Shown here: in pieces, positions 50,101-62,005 of the stretch
Layout of the letters: each line of letters opens with the position of its first letter
Position numbering within the stretch: the stretch's first letter is position 1
Assembly (NCBI GenBank): GCA_003993805.1
Contig: RSEF01000003.1
Coordinates: 56,719,243-56,783,242 of the forward strand
DNA: 64,000 nt
From: Himantopus leucocephalus
Taxonomy: Eukaryota > Chordata > Aves > Charadriiformes > Recurvirostridae
Direction of reading: 5' to 3'
The notes under the pieces: generated by a model
The model's input: the letters and a program-made list of their open reading frames with translations, nothing else
Told to the model about the DNA's origin: nothing
Databases searched by the model: none
Position numbers and translations under genes: made by a program

Positions 50101-52781
50101 TGGTTTCCCCCAAACATTAATGTTTTCACTATGCTTTCATTTTCCATTAAAAATAATGTAAACTATTTAATAATTAGGTCTTATCTTCTTCAGCAGAACT
50201 TACAACAAACATGCATTTCATCTACATGGTTTCAAGCATGATCAGCACTATATTCATTCAGGTTTGCAGATAACACGTAAATGTGGACAGGCTTGCTTGT
50301 TTTAAACTAGGCCCAGCTAGAGAATGAAAGCATGACACTAATTAGCATTGCACATCAAAAGGGAAAAGGTTGTCTGTCTGTGGCGTACTCCAAAGTGGTC
50401 GCAGCTGACTTGGGCTGTGTTTTGGTGGAGCTGGGCTCTTGGCGGAGAAGGGGAGTTTGCTCCCTCTCTTTGCTCACCCAGCCCTTCCCAAGGCCAGCTC
50501 TGCTCAGCAATCCTTGATAACGCTGGGGGGGAAAGGCGTTACTTTTTTGGCAAGTTTTAAGTTGCGATGTTTCACAAAGTGGCCTAAGAAAGACCACTAA
50601 CACAAACTAAGGGGGGAGGGAGGTGTCCAACTGCAAGAATTGGGGGGAGCAGGAACAAGGGAAGGGGCCTTTGACTTTCTCGCAGGCTGGTGCATTAGGT
50701 CACTTGGTCACTTTAAACCTCTGTCTCAGTGAAATCCCACACCAGAATTAGAGACTTCAAAAGTTTGTAAGATGAATACAGTAACAGAGAATAAGAGAAG
50801 AAAATACCCTGTTTCCTCCCTTATCCTCAGACTACACAAATCTTGAGCTCCATATACCACAATTTGCAGAGCAAGCTAAAACTCCTGTATGTGAACGGGA
50901 GGCAAGTAACTAGTCCTGGCTCTGTGGATGATAAGCAGGTGGTTGTTATTATTACCCAAATATAATAATTCTATATGCATTGATTTCTGAACAGCTTACC
51001 CAATACATGGGTTTTAGGCTGTGTATATGTAGGCATAGTCCTTTTTTTTATTTTTTTTTTGTCTACCTGTTTCACAGTATAAATGTTTTTTGACAAGTCT
51101 GAAAAGTCTAAACTTCAGCTGTTTTGAGCATATGTTTATGACTTGCTCATTATTTGTCCCTGTGCCTTTTCTAAAATCTGATGGGGGAAACCCTGCTTTT
51201 AGTTATTTTACAACTTTGTTGACAGTTTGTGCTATAACAGCTATGATATGATTGGGTTTGTGCCAAGTTGGGAAGTTCTGAGTGGAAACTTGTAGCCTTC
51301 TGTTTATAAAAGCCTGGATTTCTCTTTTACACACGTGCTCTTCTTCTATGGGAGGAAGGATTTTCTGTGATCCATAAAAAAATAATAAGCTTTGCTTTAA
51401 AAGCATTGATGGATAAAATATTGGGAGTCAAAAGAAAAAAATGAGGGATCCCAGGAGAAGATTGAGCCCCAGTATCAATGGGGGACTCCTCAGCCATGAC
51501 TGTAGTACAACACGTGGTAACGTATTCCTCTTCCCCTTATGTCCCTGATACATCCGTTCCTAGATGCTAGAAAGAAAAATGACCTTTCAAAACTGCAAGT
51601 GAGAATTACCAATTCCATCCATTTCTTCAGTGACGAACAATTTTCCCTGATACTTCTGCCCTTATTTCTTACTTATCTTTCAAAATCTGCTGTATCTATT
51701 CTGTAATATGCCGTATGTTAACAAAATTTCCTAATGCAGAACTGAAGAAAGGCAGTAGAAATTTTCTCTCCACTATTTTTCAGTGAGAATGATACTAAGC
51801 ACTATTTTGGTTATGAAGCCAACCTCTTAGTGAAATATGCTATTATTTAATCGTCATTATGTTTAGTATATAAATGGACTGTTTTTATTGGACAATGCGT
51901 ATGTATAAACACATAAAATTATACACACAGCGCCATGCATATTTCATCTGGGAGATTCCCATGCCTGTAACTTACTGAGAGAAAGCTGATTCTTCACTTC
52001 TCAAGAGCTGCTTTCCAAGTTTCTAGAGATCCAAGTATCTGAAAGGCTGTACGGAGAATATAAGAAAGAGTATGTGATCTCAGTCCCATTTGGAGTGCAC
52101 AGGTATCCGCATGGTAACAAACAAGGATGTCTGCAGTATTTGTTTCCAAACCTCATCTAGAATTGAGCAAATGGATTTGATTTTTTTCCACATGCAGAAA
52201 GGAAAGCACTATGAAAAATGGTGCATTTAAAAAGACAAAGGCTGTCAAGTCAGGGTTTTTTAATGTGCTTTTCAGTGCATAGAAAGACATTTCATAGATA
52301 GTTTCCAAACACCCAGGTAAAAGTAAATTCCATTCAACATGAAGTATTTCTCATGAGAAAGCATGCTGTCTCTTCTCTCTTGCGCTCTGGTCCCCCTGCA
52401 AATTTCAGTAGGAAGCGAGGTTAAAATCTTGCAAACATGTGGGGAAAAACCATGCTTTGTAGTTTGTAAGGAATTAATGGCTCTTGATTTTTCAAAATGT
52501 AAAACATGTTTTGCTTCCCAGCAAAATCCTGTAGTGTCTGTTTGGAAAAAGGAACAATTGTGTTTCTAAAATGACGTCTCCTAAATTGAATATTCCATTT
52601 ATCCTTTTTCACCACTCTTGGTATTTCTGGGTGGATTTTTTCTTGTTGTTGTTTTAACAAGTGGTTCTTATTTGGTGTATTTTTTTTAAGAATTAAGAAG
52701 AAGAGAGAACAACACTGAACTGGAAGTTGAAATCTGGGGTTGCTGGGTTTATTACAGATGCCTCCACAGTGACAACCCCTA

Positions 52782-52816
52782 GTGTGTGTGTGCGTGAGTG
52801 TGTGTGCGCGCGCGCG
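52782..52816. repeat. (TG)n/(CG)n alternating purine-pyrimidine tract
   Basis: GTGTGTGTGTGCGTGAGTGT continuing into TGTGCGCGCGCGCG. About 35 bp alternate almost perfectly and end in five consecutive CG steps, the type of sequence that most readily adopts Z-DNA under negative supercoiling. It is a polymorphic-microsatellite candidate. Confidence 0.9.
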
Positions 52817-53017
52817 TTTTTAAATAAAAAGGAAAGCAGAGGTTTGCTCATTTGTTTGCCTATTGTGAAGCTGTCCTGCACCTTTCTGCTCCTTTGTACT
52901 GGGGTGAAGGCTGCTGAATGGAGGCCTTGTGCCATTTGTTGATTTTAAACCTCACTGTTAATCCACAGGAACCTGCTGGTGTGCGCAGCAGGAGAGCTGT
53001 GTGACAAGTGGAAATCT

Positions 53018-53049
53018 GGGCGGGGGGGGAGCGCGGGGGGTCACAGGGG
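53018..53049 (+). other. Canonical G-quadruplex motif
   Basis: G runs of 3, 8, 6 and 4 with loops C, AGCGC and TCACA. It lies about 200 bp downstream of the TG/CG tract, on the sense strand. Confidence 0.85.
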
Positions 53050-54585
53050 ATAATAATCATTCAGCCATCAGCCTTTGTCACCCTTAAGCCTAATTGTTAC
53101 CCTCTGCTGGTAACCACATTGAAGTGCTGGCCTTTTAAGTGTTTCTTGATTTTTTTTTTTTTCTATTATTTATTTATTTTTTTTTTACTTGGCACAGGCT
53201 TACGATAGGATCGTTTATTGCTGGGTTTACATCGTATCAGGTTTGCTGAGGTTTGTTTTACTAGCCCCGCTGAATTTTCCGCATCCCCTTAAAATAATCC
53301 GGGAGAGTCCAAAGTGATGGAAGGGGCTGAATGGAAACAGTGCGGTTATTAACAAATTCCCCTCTGTCAGGAGCTGGGCTAAAAACAGAGACAGAAAGCT
53401 TTTCCTGCTCTGCAAAGCAGCTACGGGTCAGGGTCTGCGGGTGAGCGGTAATGGTGATGATGGGGAGACTGGGCTGTCGGAACAGCCCTTGGCCAGCGGC
53501 AGCAAGGGGATGGTTCAGGCTGCGGTGGGGTGGGACAGAGGACAGCTTCACCTGCCCCTTCGCCTCCCAAGCGCCTGCCTGCTTTCAGGTACACATAGAA
53601 CTGAAGGTATGAGGGTGGCTGGAGCGAATTGAACTGGTGGTAAACTCGAGAAGAGGGGAAGACGAGAATTAAACCATTTAACAAAGAAAAACCTTTAAGG
53701 TGGGATATCTTTTCTAGCAGTCGGGAACTGGTTCTTCAACTTTCCCTGCCAGTTACACATGCTGAAGTCGGTATTGCACACTCTGTTGTTTTCCTTGAAG
53801 AACTTAGTGTAGAAGCTGCTATAGTAGCTAAAATGAAGCCTGAATCTAAGGCTTTGCAATGGGCAAGTACCTATAGGTGTGAAGGAAGCCTGTGCTGTGG
53901 GGTGGTTGGTGGCAGGGGGGAGATTGGTTGGTTGCTGCCCCCGCCCCTGTGTGACGGGTGTTGTGTTCGGCCATTACCTAAGACTGCTTGGGCTTGTATA
54001 GGGAGGAAAATCCCCAGGTTGCCGGTACAGGCTTTGGAGCTACTCTTGATCGAATACGCCTTCCTTCTAACCCGTGGGACACAACGCGCCTGCGGGAGAT
54101 GCAGCGAATGCGCTGTGTGCTACACCTGAGAGACGGTGTTTGAAAGTTGTGCCGGGAGTAGTGACGGTAAATGCAGGGTTGTTGCGGGAGTCTGATTACA
54201 CAGCGTGATTACAATCTTACTGAAAGTCAGTCTTCCACCTGGCTCAGTACTTCATCAACAGGCTTGAGAATACACGTCCGAGTAGGATGAATGTTTTGCC
54301 CACTTTGTGCTTGCTACTTTTTTACAGTAAAAGGGGGTCGTTTATTTAGCAGGTTTGTGTTTGTGTGTTTCCCCATATTCCAGTGGTATGATTCGTTGTT
54401 AGTGTGTTGCTCCACTCCTTGGATTTCTTTACAAGCAGCGCAGGGCATAGTGGTACCTGTGTGGGCTTGATATGAACATCAAGAAGGTTTAACTAGTAAA
54501 AACTTCTGATCAAAAAACCCATCAGCACTCAGCTGTTGTATTTTCACCCTTCTGTGATGCGGATTTAATTGTAATTACTGAGTCA

Positions 54586-54617
54586 GGTTAATAATTCTGT
54601 TACAACTGTTGTTGCAG
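54586..54617 (+). other. 3' splice site of the second ARID1B exon
   Basis: The region carries a TTAAT branch-like motif (A near 54591, about 27 nt upstream), then TTCTGTTACAACTGTTGTTGCAG. The pyrimidine tract is only moderately strong. The AG is at 54616-54617 and the codon GAC (Asp) starts at 54618. Confidence 0.8.
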
Positions 54618-54728
54618 GACATGTCTCAGGAAGGCTATGGAACCAGGTCTCAACCCCCTATGGCCCCAGGAAAGCCTAACCATGAAGACTTGAATTTAAT
54701 CCAGCAGGAAAGACCATCAAGCTTACCA
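54618..54728 (+). CDS. ARID1B: ARID1B internal coding exon (37 codons)
   Basis: This is the next coding exon of ARID1B after 34709-34855. Seen: 111 nt, phase 0 at both ends, 37 residues beginning [20 protein letters not shown] and ending [12 protein letters not shown]. It has no ORF call of its own because it carries no useful start-to-stop frame, so it was found by reading the sequence. The acceptor is GTTGCAG|GAC and the donor CCA|GTAAG. Known: the RPSSLP end is shared with ARID1A, where an acidic DLSGSIDDL segment follows; that next exon is not visible before position 64000, so the following intron is at least 9.27 kb. The MSQEGYGTR and [11 protein letters not shown] segments fit ARID1B rather than ARID1A (LSQDSFGS / EDMNLSLQ). 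The piece is predicted disordered and lies well before the ARID domain. Its length is a multiple of three, so exon skipping would be frame-neutral (inference). Confidence 0.95.
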
Positions 54729-54734
54729 GTAAGA
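54726..54734 (+). other. 5' splice site of the second ARID1B exon
   Basis: CCA|GTAAGA. The -1 base is A, so this is a weaker donor than CAG|GTAAG, but +1 to +5 match the consensus. Confidence 0.88.
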
Positions 54735-56401
54735 AACTAATGTTTGTTTCAGTATTTTATAATGAAAGCAGTTTACTTGGGATTTCATTGCATCTAGGAT
54801 GAGCGGATGAGAAATGTTGAACGAAGAAGAAGTATTGAACGAGGTTGATCACAAACTGTTTTTAAAAATATGGTGAGAACAGACAGCTTGTATTTGAGTG
54901 GACTTACTTAGGCTTGTTTTGGTTCAAAATAGCACTATTTATGCACATGCATGTTTTGTGCTTGTGCACATGTGTATTTGCATAGAGGAAACTGATTTAT
55001 TTTTTTTTTAGGAATTCCATACTTGCACAAAACAATCTGGTGAAGAAGACGCTTTTTTCTGTGCCCCTTTTAAGGGATTTCAGTTGATTCTGGTTTAGAA
55101 TACTGCTGCCAGGAGTTATTTGCTCCAAACCCGGAGCATCAGTAATGAGTTTGACATGTTAATTCTGCTACTGTCTATTACTACAGAAATGTAGAAACGG
55201 GAACGGTAGTGGTGCTTGGGCTAGGCTGATCTTTTGGTTAGAAGATCATTTTGGACTAACATTTCTTTTTTTCTGAGCTCTGTGCATTCTGCTGTGGGGG
55301 AAACAGCACAAATTAATATACGTTACAAAGACACTGCAGCTACTTGCATTTTTGAAGGTCTTACTTCACTGTAATGGACAAAGTACTCCTTGGGCTTGTC
55401 TCTGTGTGCCCTTGTTGGTTTGGGGATTTTCTTGTCTGTTGGTAGTAAAGCAGCATGAATTTAAATCAACTAGAATAAATTCAGCTTAAATTATGAAAAC
55501 TGTTTATAAACTGTGTGACCTCTGGCTTGGAATTATGTATCATAACATATAGGATATTTCCTGCAGTTCACTGGGTATGCATTCATTTCCAGTTGGCAGA
55601 GGGATCTCTCTGAAGAATTTACCTTATCAAGACACCAAGTGTATTTGTGAAATCTGGTAGTATGCTGTATATTTTACCGCTGGCACATGGCACTATTGTC
55701 AACCCCTAAAAATAGGGCAATAAACATCTTCATAGCATTTTAAAGTTATATCTTTGGCACCTAGGAGAGTATGTGCCACAAATTCTTTACATGACATCTG
55801 AGATGTGCATGTCTCAGGAGAAGCTATGGAAAATGGTGTGAGAAGAGAGAGCCATTTGCTTTGAACTAGTATTAATTTGACAGTTTTTCAGGAAACGTTT
55901 TTTTAAACAGACTAATTTCTCTGAACAGGTCTCAAGAACGAATGCTGGCAATTACCTTAAAAATAGTAGCTACTGTGGACATTGAACTGTTTTGGCAACA
56001 ACTACCTACTTTAAAAAGCAGCAATATTAAAAGGGAATTTTTAGCTCCCAGTTTTTCGTGAACGGTGTTTATTAGGGTAGAGAGAAGTAAAGTTATTTAT
56101 CAACTAATGTTCTTCTAATTTGCCTGTGGTTTTTCTTAAACAATTGTCCTACTTTTAATCCATGCTGTGTCCTACCTCCATCGTCATGATATCTAAGCAG
56201 ACTATTGGGTATTATCTGTGTCCCTGAGTGTTTGGTATATTTAGTAGCTCATTATTATTCTAGGTATGAGTAAGCTGGTAGTATTAACAGTGAATGTTAA
56301 CCATTTTGGCCACACAGCTTAAACTCTAAGTTGGTCCCAAATGCTGTTATTGAGACACTTCATTACTGAAGAGCTGTGATACATAACCAGAGAGCCCTTC
56401 A

Positions 56402-56436
56402 TATCATAGAATCATGGAACGGTTTGAGTTGACTCA
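56402..56436 (-). mobile_element. Very short CR1 3'-end fragment
   Basis: ATCATAGAATCATGGAACGG followed by TTTGAGTTG is the reverse complement of a CR1 3' terminus: two copies of the 8-bp terminal unit, then the normally GGTTTGGGTTGGAAGG segment. Homology is lost after about 35 bp, making this an extremely 5'-truncated insertion or a decayed remnant. Confidence 0.75.
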
Positions 56437-56490
56437 AAAACCCCACTGTTTGGATATAGAGGGGAATGGGAGGTATTATCATTTCGTATT

Positions 56491-56558
56491 TTATTTTGGT
56501 TTGGGTTTGGGGTTTTGGGGTTGTTTTTTTGGTTGGTTGTTTTTTTGGTTTGTTTTTC
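56491..56558 (+). repeat. T/G-rich tract with GGTTT/GGGGTTTT units
   Basis: Contains TTTGGGTTTGGGGTTTTGGGG followed by TTGGTTGG units. It is the densest of many + strand T/G tracts in the window. Three runs of three or four G plus GG flanks could form a two- or three-layer G-quadruplex in the RNA or the non-template DNA strand. Confidence 0.85.
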
Positions 56559-59500
56559 AAATTTAAAAACAACTGCAACCCTTCATACTTTTCTTACTTC
56601 CAAGGAAAATGTCTTAGAAATTAGGAAAAATCCACACATTCAAAGTATAATGAACATGATAAATGCTATAATATAACTCTATTTGTGGTATGGATGGCTT
56701 GACTGTATAAACATGGGGTATTTTTTTTTTCCCCTGGGGCAAGAGAGTTCTGTATTCAGTTTTGGATTGCTTAAGAAAACCTGTGATCACTATGCCTTGT
56801 TCAGTATTCCTAGTGATAGTGTCATTTTGGGATGCTAAATATGGCTCCTTAAGCTTGTTTTCAAGATAATGCTATTCTTGAGGGTAGCCAGTAAGTCGTC
56901 TTTGTACAGTGAAGCTTGAAATGATAGCAGTGGTGTTACGCTTTTAATAAAATTTGGTTATGTTTTGTTTCATGGTATTCTGGTATTTATACAATTTGCC
57001 CGTTATCTTTTTATTTCTTAAGGGCATTGTGTAAAATCACAGCAGCTACATAGCAAGCTTATACGAGTGTCTAAAAACAACAAAAGAGATGTAATACTAA
57101 GTGGTGAATGGTGTTCTCTGATGTGGCTTTGAAAAAAGAGTTTCCCTTTGATGGATTTGAAGAGGAGCTGGCCACTTTCTGCGGCACTGAATGCTGGCTT
57201 GTGTCATCCTTTGGGGGAGTTTTTTCAGCAGGTTTGTGTCACAGTAAGCGCAGCTAAACAGCTCAATAGTTGTTCCGTTTCCTTCACACATTGTATATAA
57301 AAGTCCTGGCCTGAACGTTCCCATAAAGTTCAAAGCGGACAAATTTGTAATGTGGGTTGGTAACAAATGGCTACAAACAAAATATGGCTTTATTAGCTAC
57401 TTCTAATGGCCTGTCAGATTCTATACAATGCTTGCTTTCCTTCTCCTAACTGCTCTGATATCTGGAGGGTTTGACCTGTGGGTCTCTGACCATGTGGAGT
57501 CACTGAGAGCCCAAATGAACAGTTGCACAGAATAGTGCTCCGAGCACTTTTGTTGGGGTCACAATTAGAAGAAAATCTCAAGCTTTTGAGAAAACATGGG
57601 AGTTGGGTACTCTGTGAAGGAAAGGAAGTCATAAACAGAAACTGTTCCCTATTTGAGTGGAGGAATAAAGGGGGAGAAGCCTGAATGAAATTGTCTGGGG
57701 AACAGCTACTACAGAATATATTTATCGAGACTTAAGGGATAATAGCAAAATACACATTTCTGCTATTGTGAGAAAGCTGGAGCAGACTTACAGCAAAAAG
57801 CTTCCAAATGATAGATCTGCAAATTTGTTGGTGCAGTAAAGGAGCTTGTGTCAGCAGTAGGCTGTGTGTGCCTGTGAAGACTAATCCTTTATTTTGTCTT
57901 TAATGAGTAATTTTGTAAATGTTCACGTTGGATTGTGTTGATAGAATGAAGAGCAGAAAACATAATTTAATATTTTTTTATTGGCATGAGTATGAAAGTC
58001 ATTTCAGATAGGCATCGGTGGTTTTGCTATTACTTTGTTTTGTTTTTATAAGGTCCTTTTTTGCCCAGTGTCAGGTGAGCTTGTTTGAGGTGTGAGGTCA
58101 AATGGCCTACCCAACTGACAGAAGACAGTTCGCTTCTTTTTGTAAGGTAAGTTTTCTGCCAGTTCATGTCCCTGAGCTGTTTAAGGCAGTGAGTGAGTGC
58201 AAGCCCAGAGGAGTGAGCACACACAGCTGGAGGCGGCAGGCAAGGGGGCTTGCGGCAGCCCTCAGCTGCATCCGTGTGAACCGTAGGGAAGTCGTGGCCT
58301 GAGTCTTATAACTTGGCTCGGGTTCATCTTGTGCTTACTGGAGGTCAAGGGGGAAGGCTGTTGAGTTGAGGGAATCGGTGCTTTACTAGGTCACTCAGAA
58401 TTCCATGGATTAATTCTACGACATCACTTACTCACTGGGTCTTTTCATGGCGGCAGAGCAATTTCTATGCAAAAAAAAAAAATAGCCAGCAACGGAGGTA
58501 GAATGCCACGTGTATCTTGTGCAGTGCCGTGACCTCAGAAGTTTGTGATTCTACAACGTCTGTAGTTGTCTGAGCTTCAGTGTCAGGTAGGTTTGAAATA
58601 ATGCATACTGTTGCTTGGACAGATAAACTTTTTAAGATGCCAGTTGCCTTGTTTCATTATGCTTGGTACTGTGGAAAACAGTACATCAGCAATCCCTTCC
58701 TGATTTTATTAACTGCTTCACAGTTCTGTTTTACCTCATTTTAATGAGCCTCTAAAGGATGTTTCGAGTGCAGGACAGTCATTCCTCTGGTCAACACACC
58801 TTTTTCTTTGTAGGAGGACGGTACTAAATTAGATTTCAGAGGACCTCTGTGGAGAACTAGCAGTGAACTAAATGGAAGACTAGATGTACTCGGCTCGTGG
58901 AACAATATCGTTTCAGATGCATCTTGATAGGCGCAGGCTGTGATGAAAATACATGGGATGGTTTGGGAATCCACATGCCCTGTCTCACTTCTAGAATATG
59001 AAGTAGCTTGGAAAGTCATCTCGAGCAACAGCGCTCCCTGAACAAATGCCTTTAATGGCTGAAGTCTTAATAGACCAGGAAATCGGTTTCTGGCATAATT
59101 TGAGAAACTGTGGTTGAGAGTTAGTAGGAGATACCTCTTCTTTTCTCAGAGGTTAAACTACTGGGACGAGGGACTCTGGTGACATTTATACAGAGCTTAG
59201 TCCAGTAAGCCCTAATCATGATCAGGGTTGTGGGCACTACCATAATGTAAATATTAATTACCATTGTAGCCCCTCTGGTAAGGAAAAATCAGTACTAAAG
59301 GAGATGTAGTGCAGCAACCCTCTTCTTTTGTAATCGTTGTTGGATTCTTTGCAGGTAAGCAAATTAGAAAGCTTGATCTAAATTTAAGTGTTATTTTAAA
59401 AATCCAGTATATTAATTCTGATTTGAGAAACAAGGAGGGGAAAAAAATAATCTGTAAGTGGATTCTTGGTAATTCTTGGGAGGCAAATGCAGTTGCCAGT

Positions 59501-61983
59501 TGATAGATGCATGTATAGTACATAATAGCAATTTTGTCCTGTAGTTCTTTGCTTTATTCGTGCCTCCATCTGAAAATAACTGTTTGGGAGTATGTTAAAC
59601 CACGAATAAGAAGGAAATGTGAGTATGTAATACTTGTAAATTAAATTTTCCATTGTTTTTACATCAAGTAGGATAAGACTGGTGTGCTTCTTTCCCACTT
59701 TCCTCTCTTTTTTCTGCAATGTTGTAAAATAACTGAATGATCTTGTTTTCCTTTGTTTGGGTCAAGAAATTTTAGCTGAAAATTGTTACTCTGTGAAAGA
59801 AGATTATTGACTCAACAAGCCTTCAATTTTCAGTGAATAACACTCCCACCCTCTAGCTTCAGGAACATGTGGTGCATGCATTCTATTTTAAAGTACAGAC
59901 TGTAATTTAAAACTGAGGCAGTTTGATGCCCCACTGAACTTTGTTTAAGCCTGGAATAAAAGGAAAAAAGCTTCAAGTTGCAAAGAAGTGACTAAGCTTT
60001 CTCAAAGGCTTTTCTTAGCCATTATGCACAGAGTTGGAAAAAGTTGCTATTTTTTCCAAGTCATTTTAATTCTAGATCAAGTGCAGTTGCTAGTTTGGGC
60101 TTTTTTTCCTTCTTCTCACCATTCCATGTAATAAACCTGTGGCTAGAACAAGTTTCATACAACACATGTATAGGGATACGAAGAATATGTATTTGTCTGT
60201 TTCTGAGGTGCAAAACATGCTCTGCTGTTGGTGCTGGTGCGCTTACAGATTCTGTACGTGGCCCCTGTTTGTGTCCCCGTGTCTTTCAGAATAGTGGGTC
60301 AAATCCAGTGCGAGCCACTGCAGCGCCGCTATGTTGGCAATGTTATCGGGGGATGAACTTGCACTTTGTGTGTGTCTTGGCCCGCGCAGTGTTCATGCAT
60401 GTTTGACATTTGACTTCAGTGGAGCCAGGATTTCATGTAGGTGATCGTGTAGCTTCATTGTCTGAGAGTCAACTTGTGTATTCAGTTTAAGTCCTGGTTT
60501 TGGGGAAAACTGCAATTAAAGTAGTGCAGTGCAGCCGCGGACATATGTTGTCCATGTAGGGTTAAACTGAAATATTGAAACCAAAATTGTTGATTCTTGA
60601 TTTAAGTATTCTTGCTATTAAAATTCGTAATGTGAAGAGAAGGTCCTGTTGTTATTCATTTGTGTTCTAGGCTTTACAGGATTACTTGGTTTTGCTTGAT
60701 GTATTGGTCATATTTATTTAAAAAACAGTATTAGGTTGTTATTGAAGTATAAAAACTAATTTTCAAGTACTGAAAAAAAGACACTTGGCTATTCAGTCAC
60801 CTTTTCCGTTTTCAAAATACTTTACCTTTACAATGTTTACAATATCCCGTAATAACAAAATTACTAATTTAGGATCTAAGAAAATTTACAAATGCAAAAA
60901 GAAATATTTAGTCTGACCTCTACATGAAACTTATGTGGGAAACCTGCTTAAGGGATTATAGATCCCAGTAGTGGTTAAGGTTGCAAAAACTTGTATTTAA
61001 ATAGGCCAATGTTGTCCTAAGTGGAATATTAAAGTATTAGTACGTTTTTTCCTGCAATGTTTTTTGAAGCCATGAGGAGTTGCGTCAACATACTTTATAC
61101 CTCCAAATACCAGGACGGTATTGGTGTTGGTTCAAGAATTCAAGAAACTAGATTTAATTTGGGTAGTTGAAGCTCCCTCCCGCAGCGGCTGCTGCCCCCG
61201 TAGCCGGGGCGGCTGAACTGTCCTTGTGGTAGCCCCTGAACCGCCAAAGCTTGCAGCTTGAAATGAGAGGCGAGCTGAAAGCCCCCAAGGTTACTTTAAT
61301 ATGCAAGGCCGTAAACTGTAGTAGCGCGGGTGCCTCTGCAAGCGTGGCTCAGATGTAGCTGCTGCAGGGGCAGGAACTGCACTAGCTATCCTTTTAATCT
61401 GCCTAAATTTCCACGTCAGTGCTTTTAGGTTCTGCATTTGGGAATCTCTACTCTGAAATGGTAGGGGTTTTTTTGATTTGGGAATTATTTTTATTTTTTG
61501 AACATTTTACACAATGTGTGTACACATATATATTGTGCATGTCTTATCCACTTGGTTATTGGTAAATTTTGAGTTGATAGCATACTATAAATTCCAGAGC
61601 TTAATATATTCACTGGTGCATGTCTTTGTTCATGCCTGTGTGAACATTGGGATTACGACGCAGAAAAGTAAGACAAAAGAGCATTACTCACTTGAATACC
61701 ATTTCAGGAAGTACCTGAGACACTGTAAATGTTTTTTTTCTTTTATTTTTACCACAAGTATTCGTGTAAGATAGGAATTTATTTTTTTTTTCAGAATGCT
61801 TCCTTTACTTGTGCTCGCCAACCGTTGTGAAGTGTGACCTCGGCTTCATAACCTTGACTAAACACAGTAACTCATTTTGACCAGCAACATCTGAAGCCTA
61901 GCAGTAGATACCTTTTCTTTTTCTTACACCATCCATTCCTGTTCGCTGGGAATGTGTTGGCTTCTGGTGCTATTGTTGCAGCT

Positions 61984-62005
61984 NTTAAAAAAAAAAAAAA
62001 AAAAA
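61984..62005. repeat. N followed by poly-A
   Basis: N at 61984, TT, then 19 A (61987-62005). Probably an unresolved homopolymer. No SINE or processed-pseudogene body was recognised directly upstream. Confidence 0.9.

Larger units (their letters stand above)
34856..54617 (+). other. ARID1B: Complete ARID1B intron of 19,762 bp
   Basis: Bounded by GTAAGC at the left and TTGCAG at the right, with phase 0 on both sides. It contains one recognisable diverged CR1 (37522-37902), a short AT-rich repeat (39112-39171), a CpG-island-like block near 46.7-47.2 kb, a candidate conserved element near 44.4 kb, and a TG/CG tract plus G-quadruplex motif near 53 kb. No nested gene was identified with confidence. 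The ORF at 42851-43144 is discussed as a possible alternative last exon. Confidence 0.88.

Noticed and set aside
60044..60406. 120-codon Cys-rich + strand ORF
   Set aside because: The Cys and Phe excess comes from TGT/TTT-rich DNA. There is no regular Cys spacing of a known domain.
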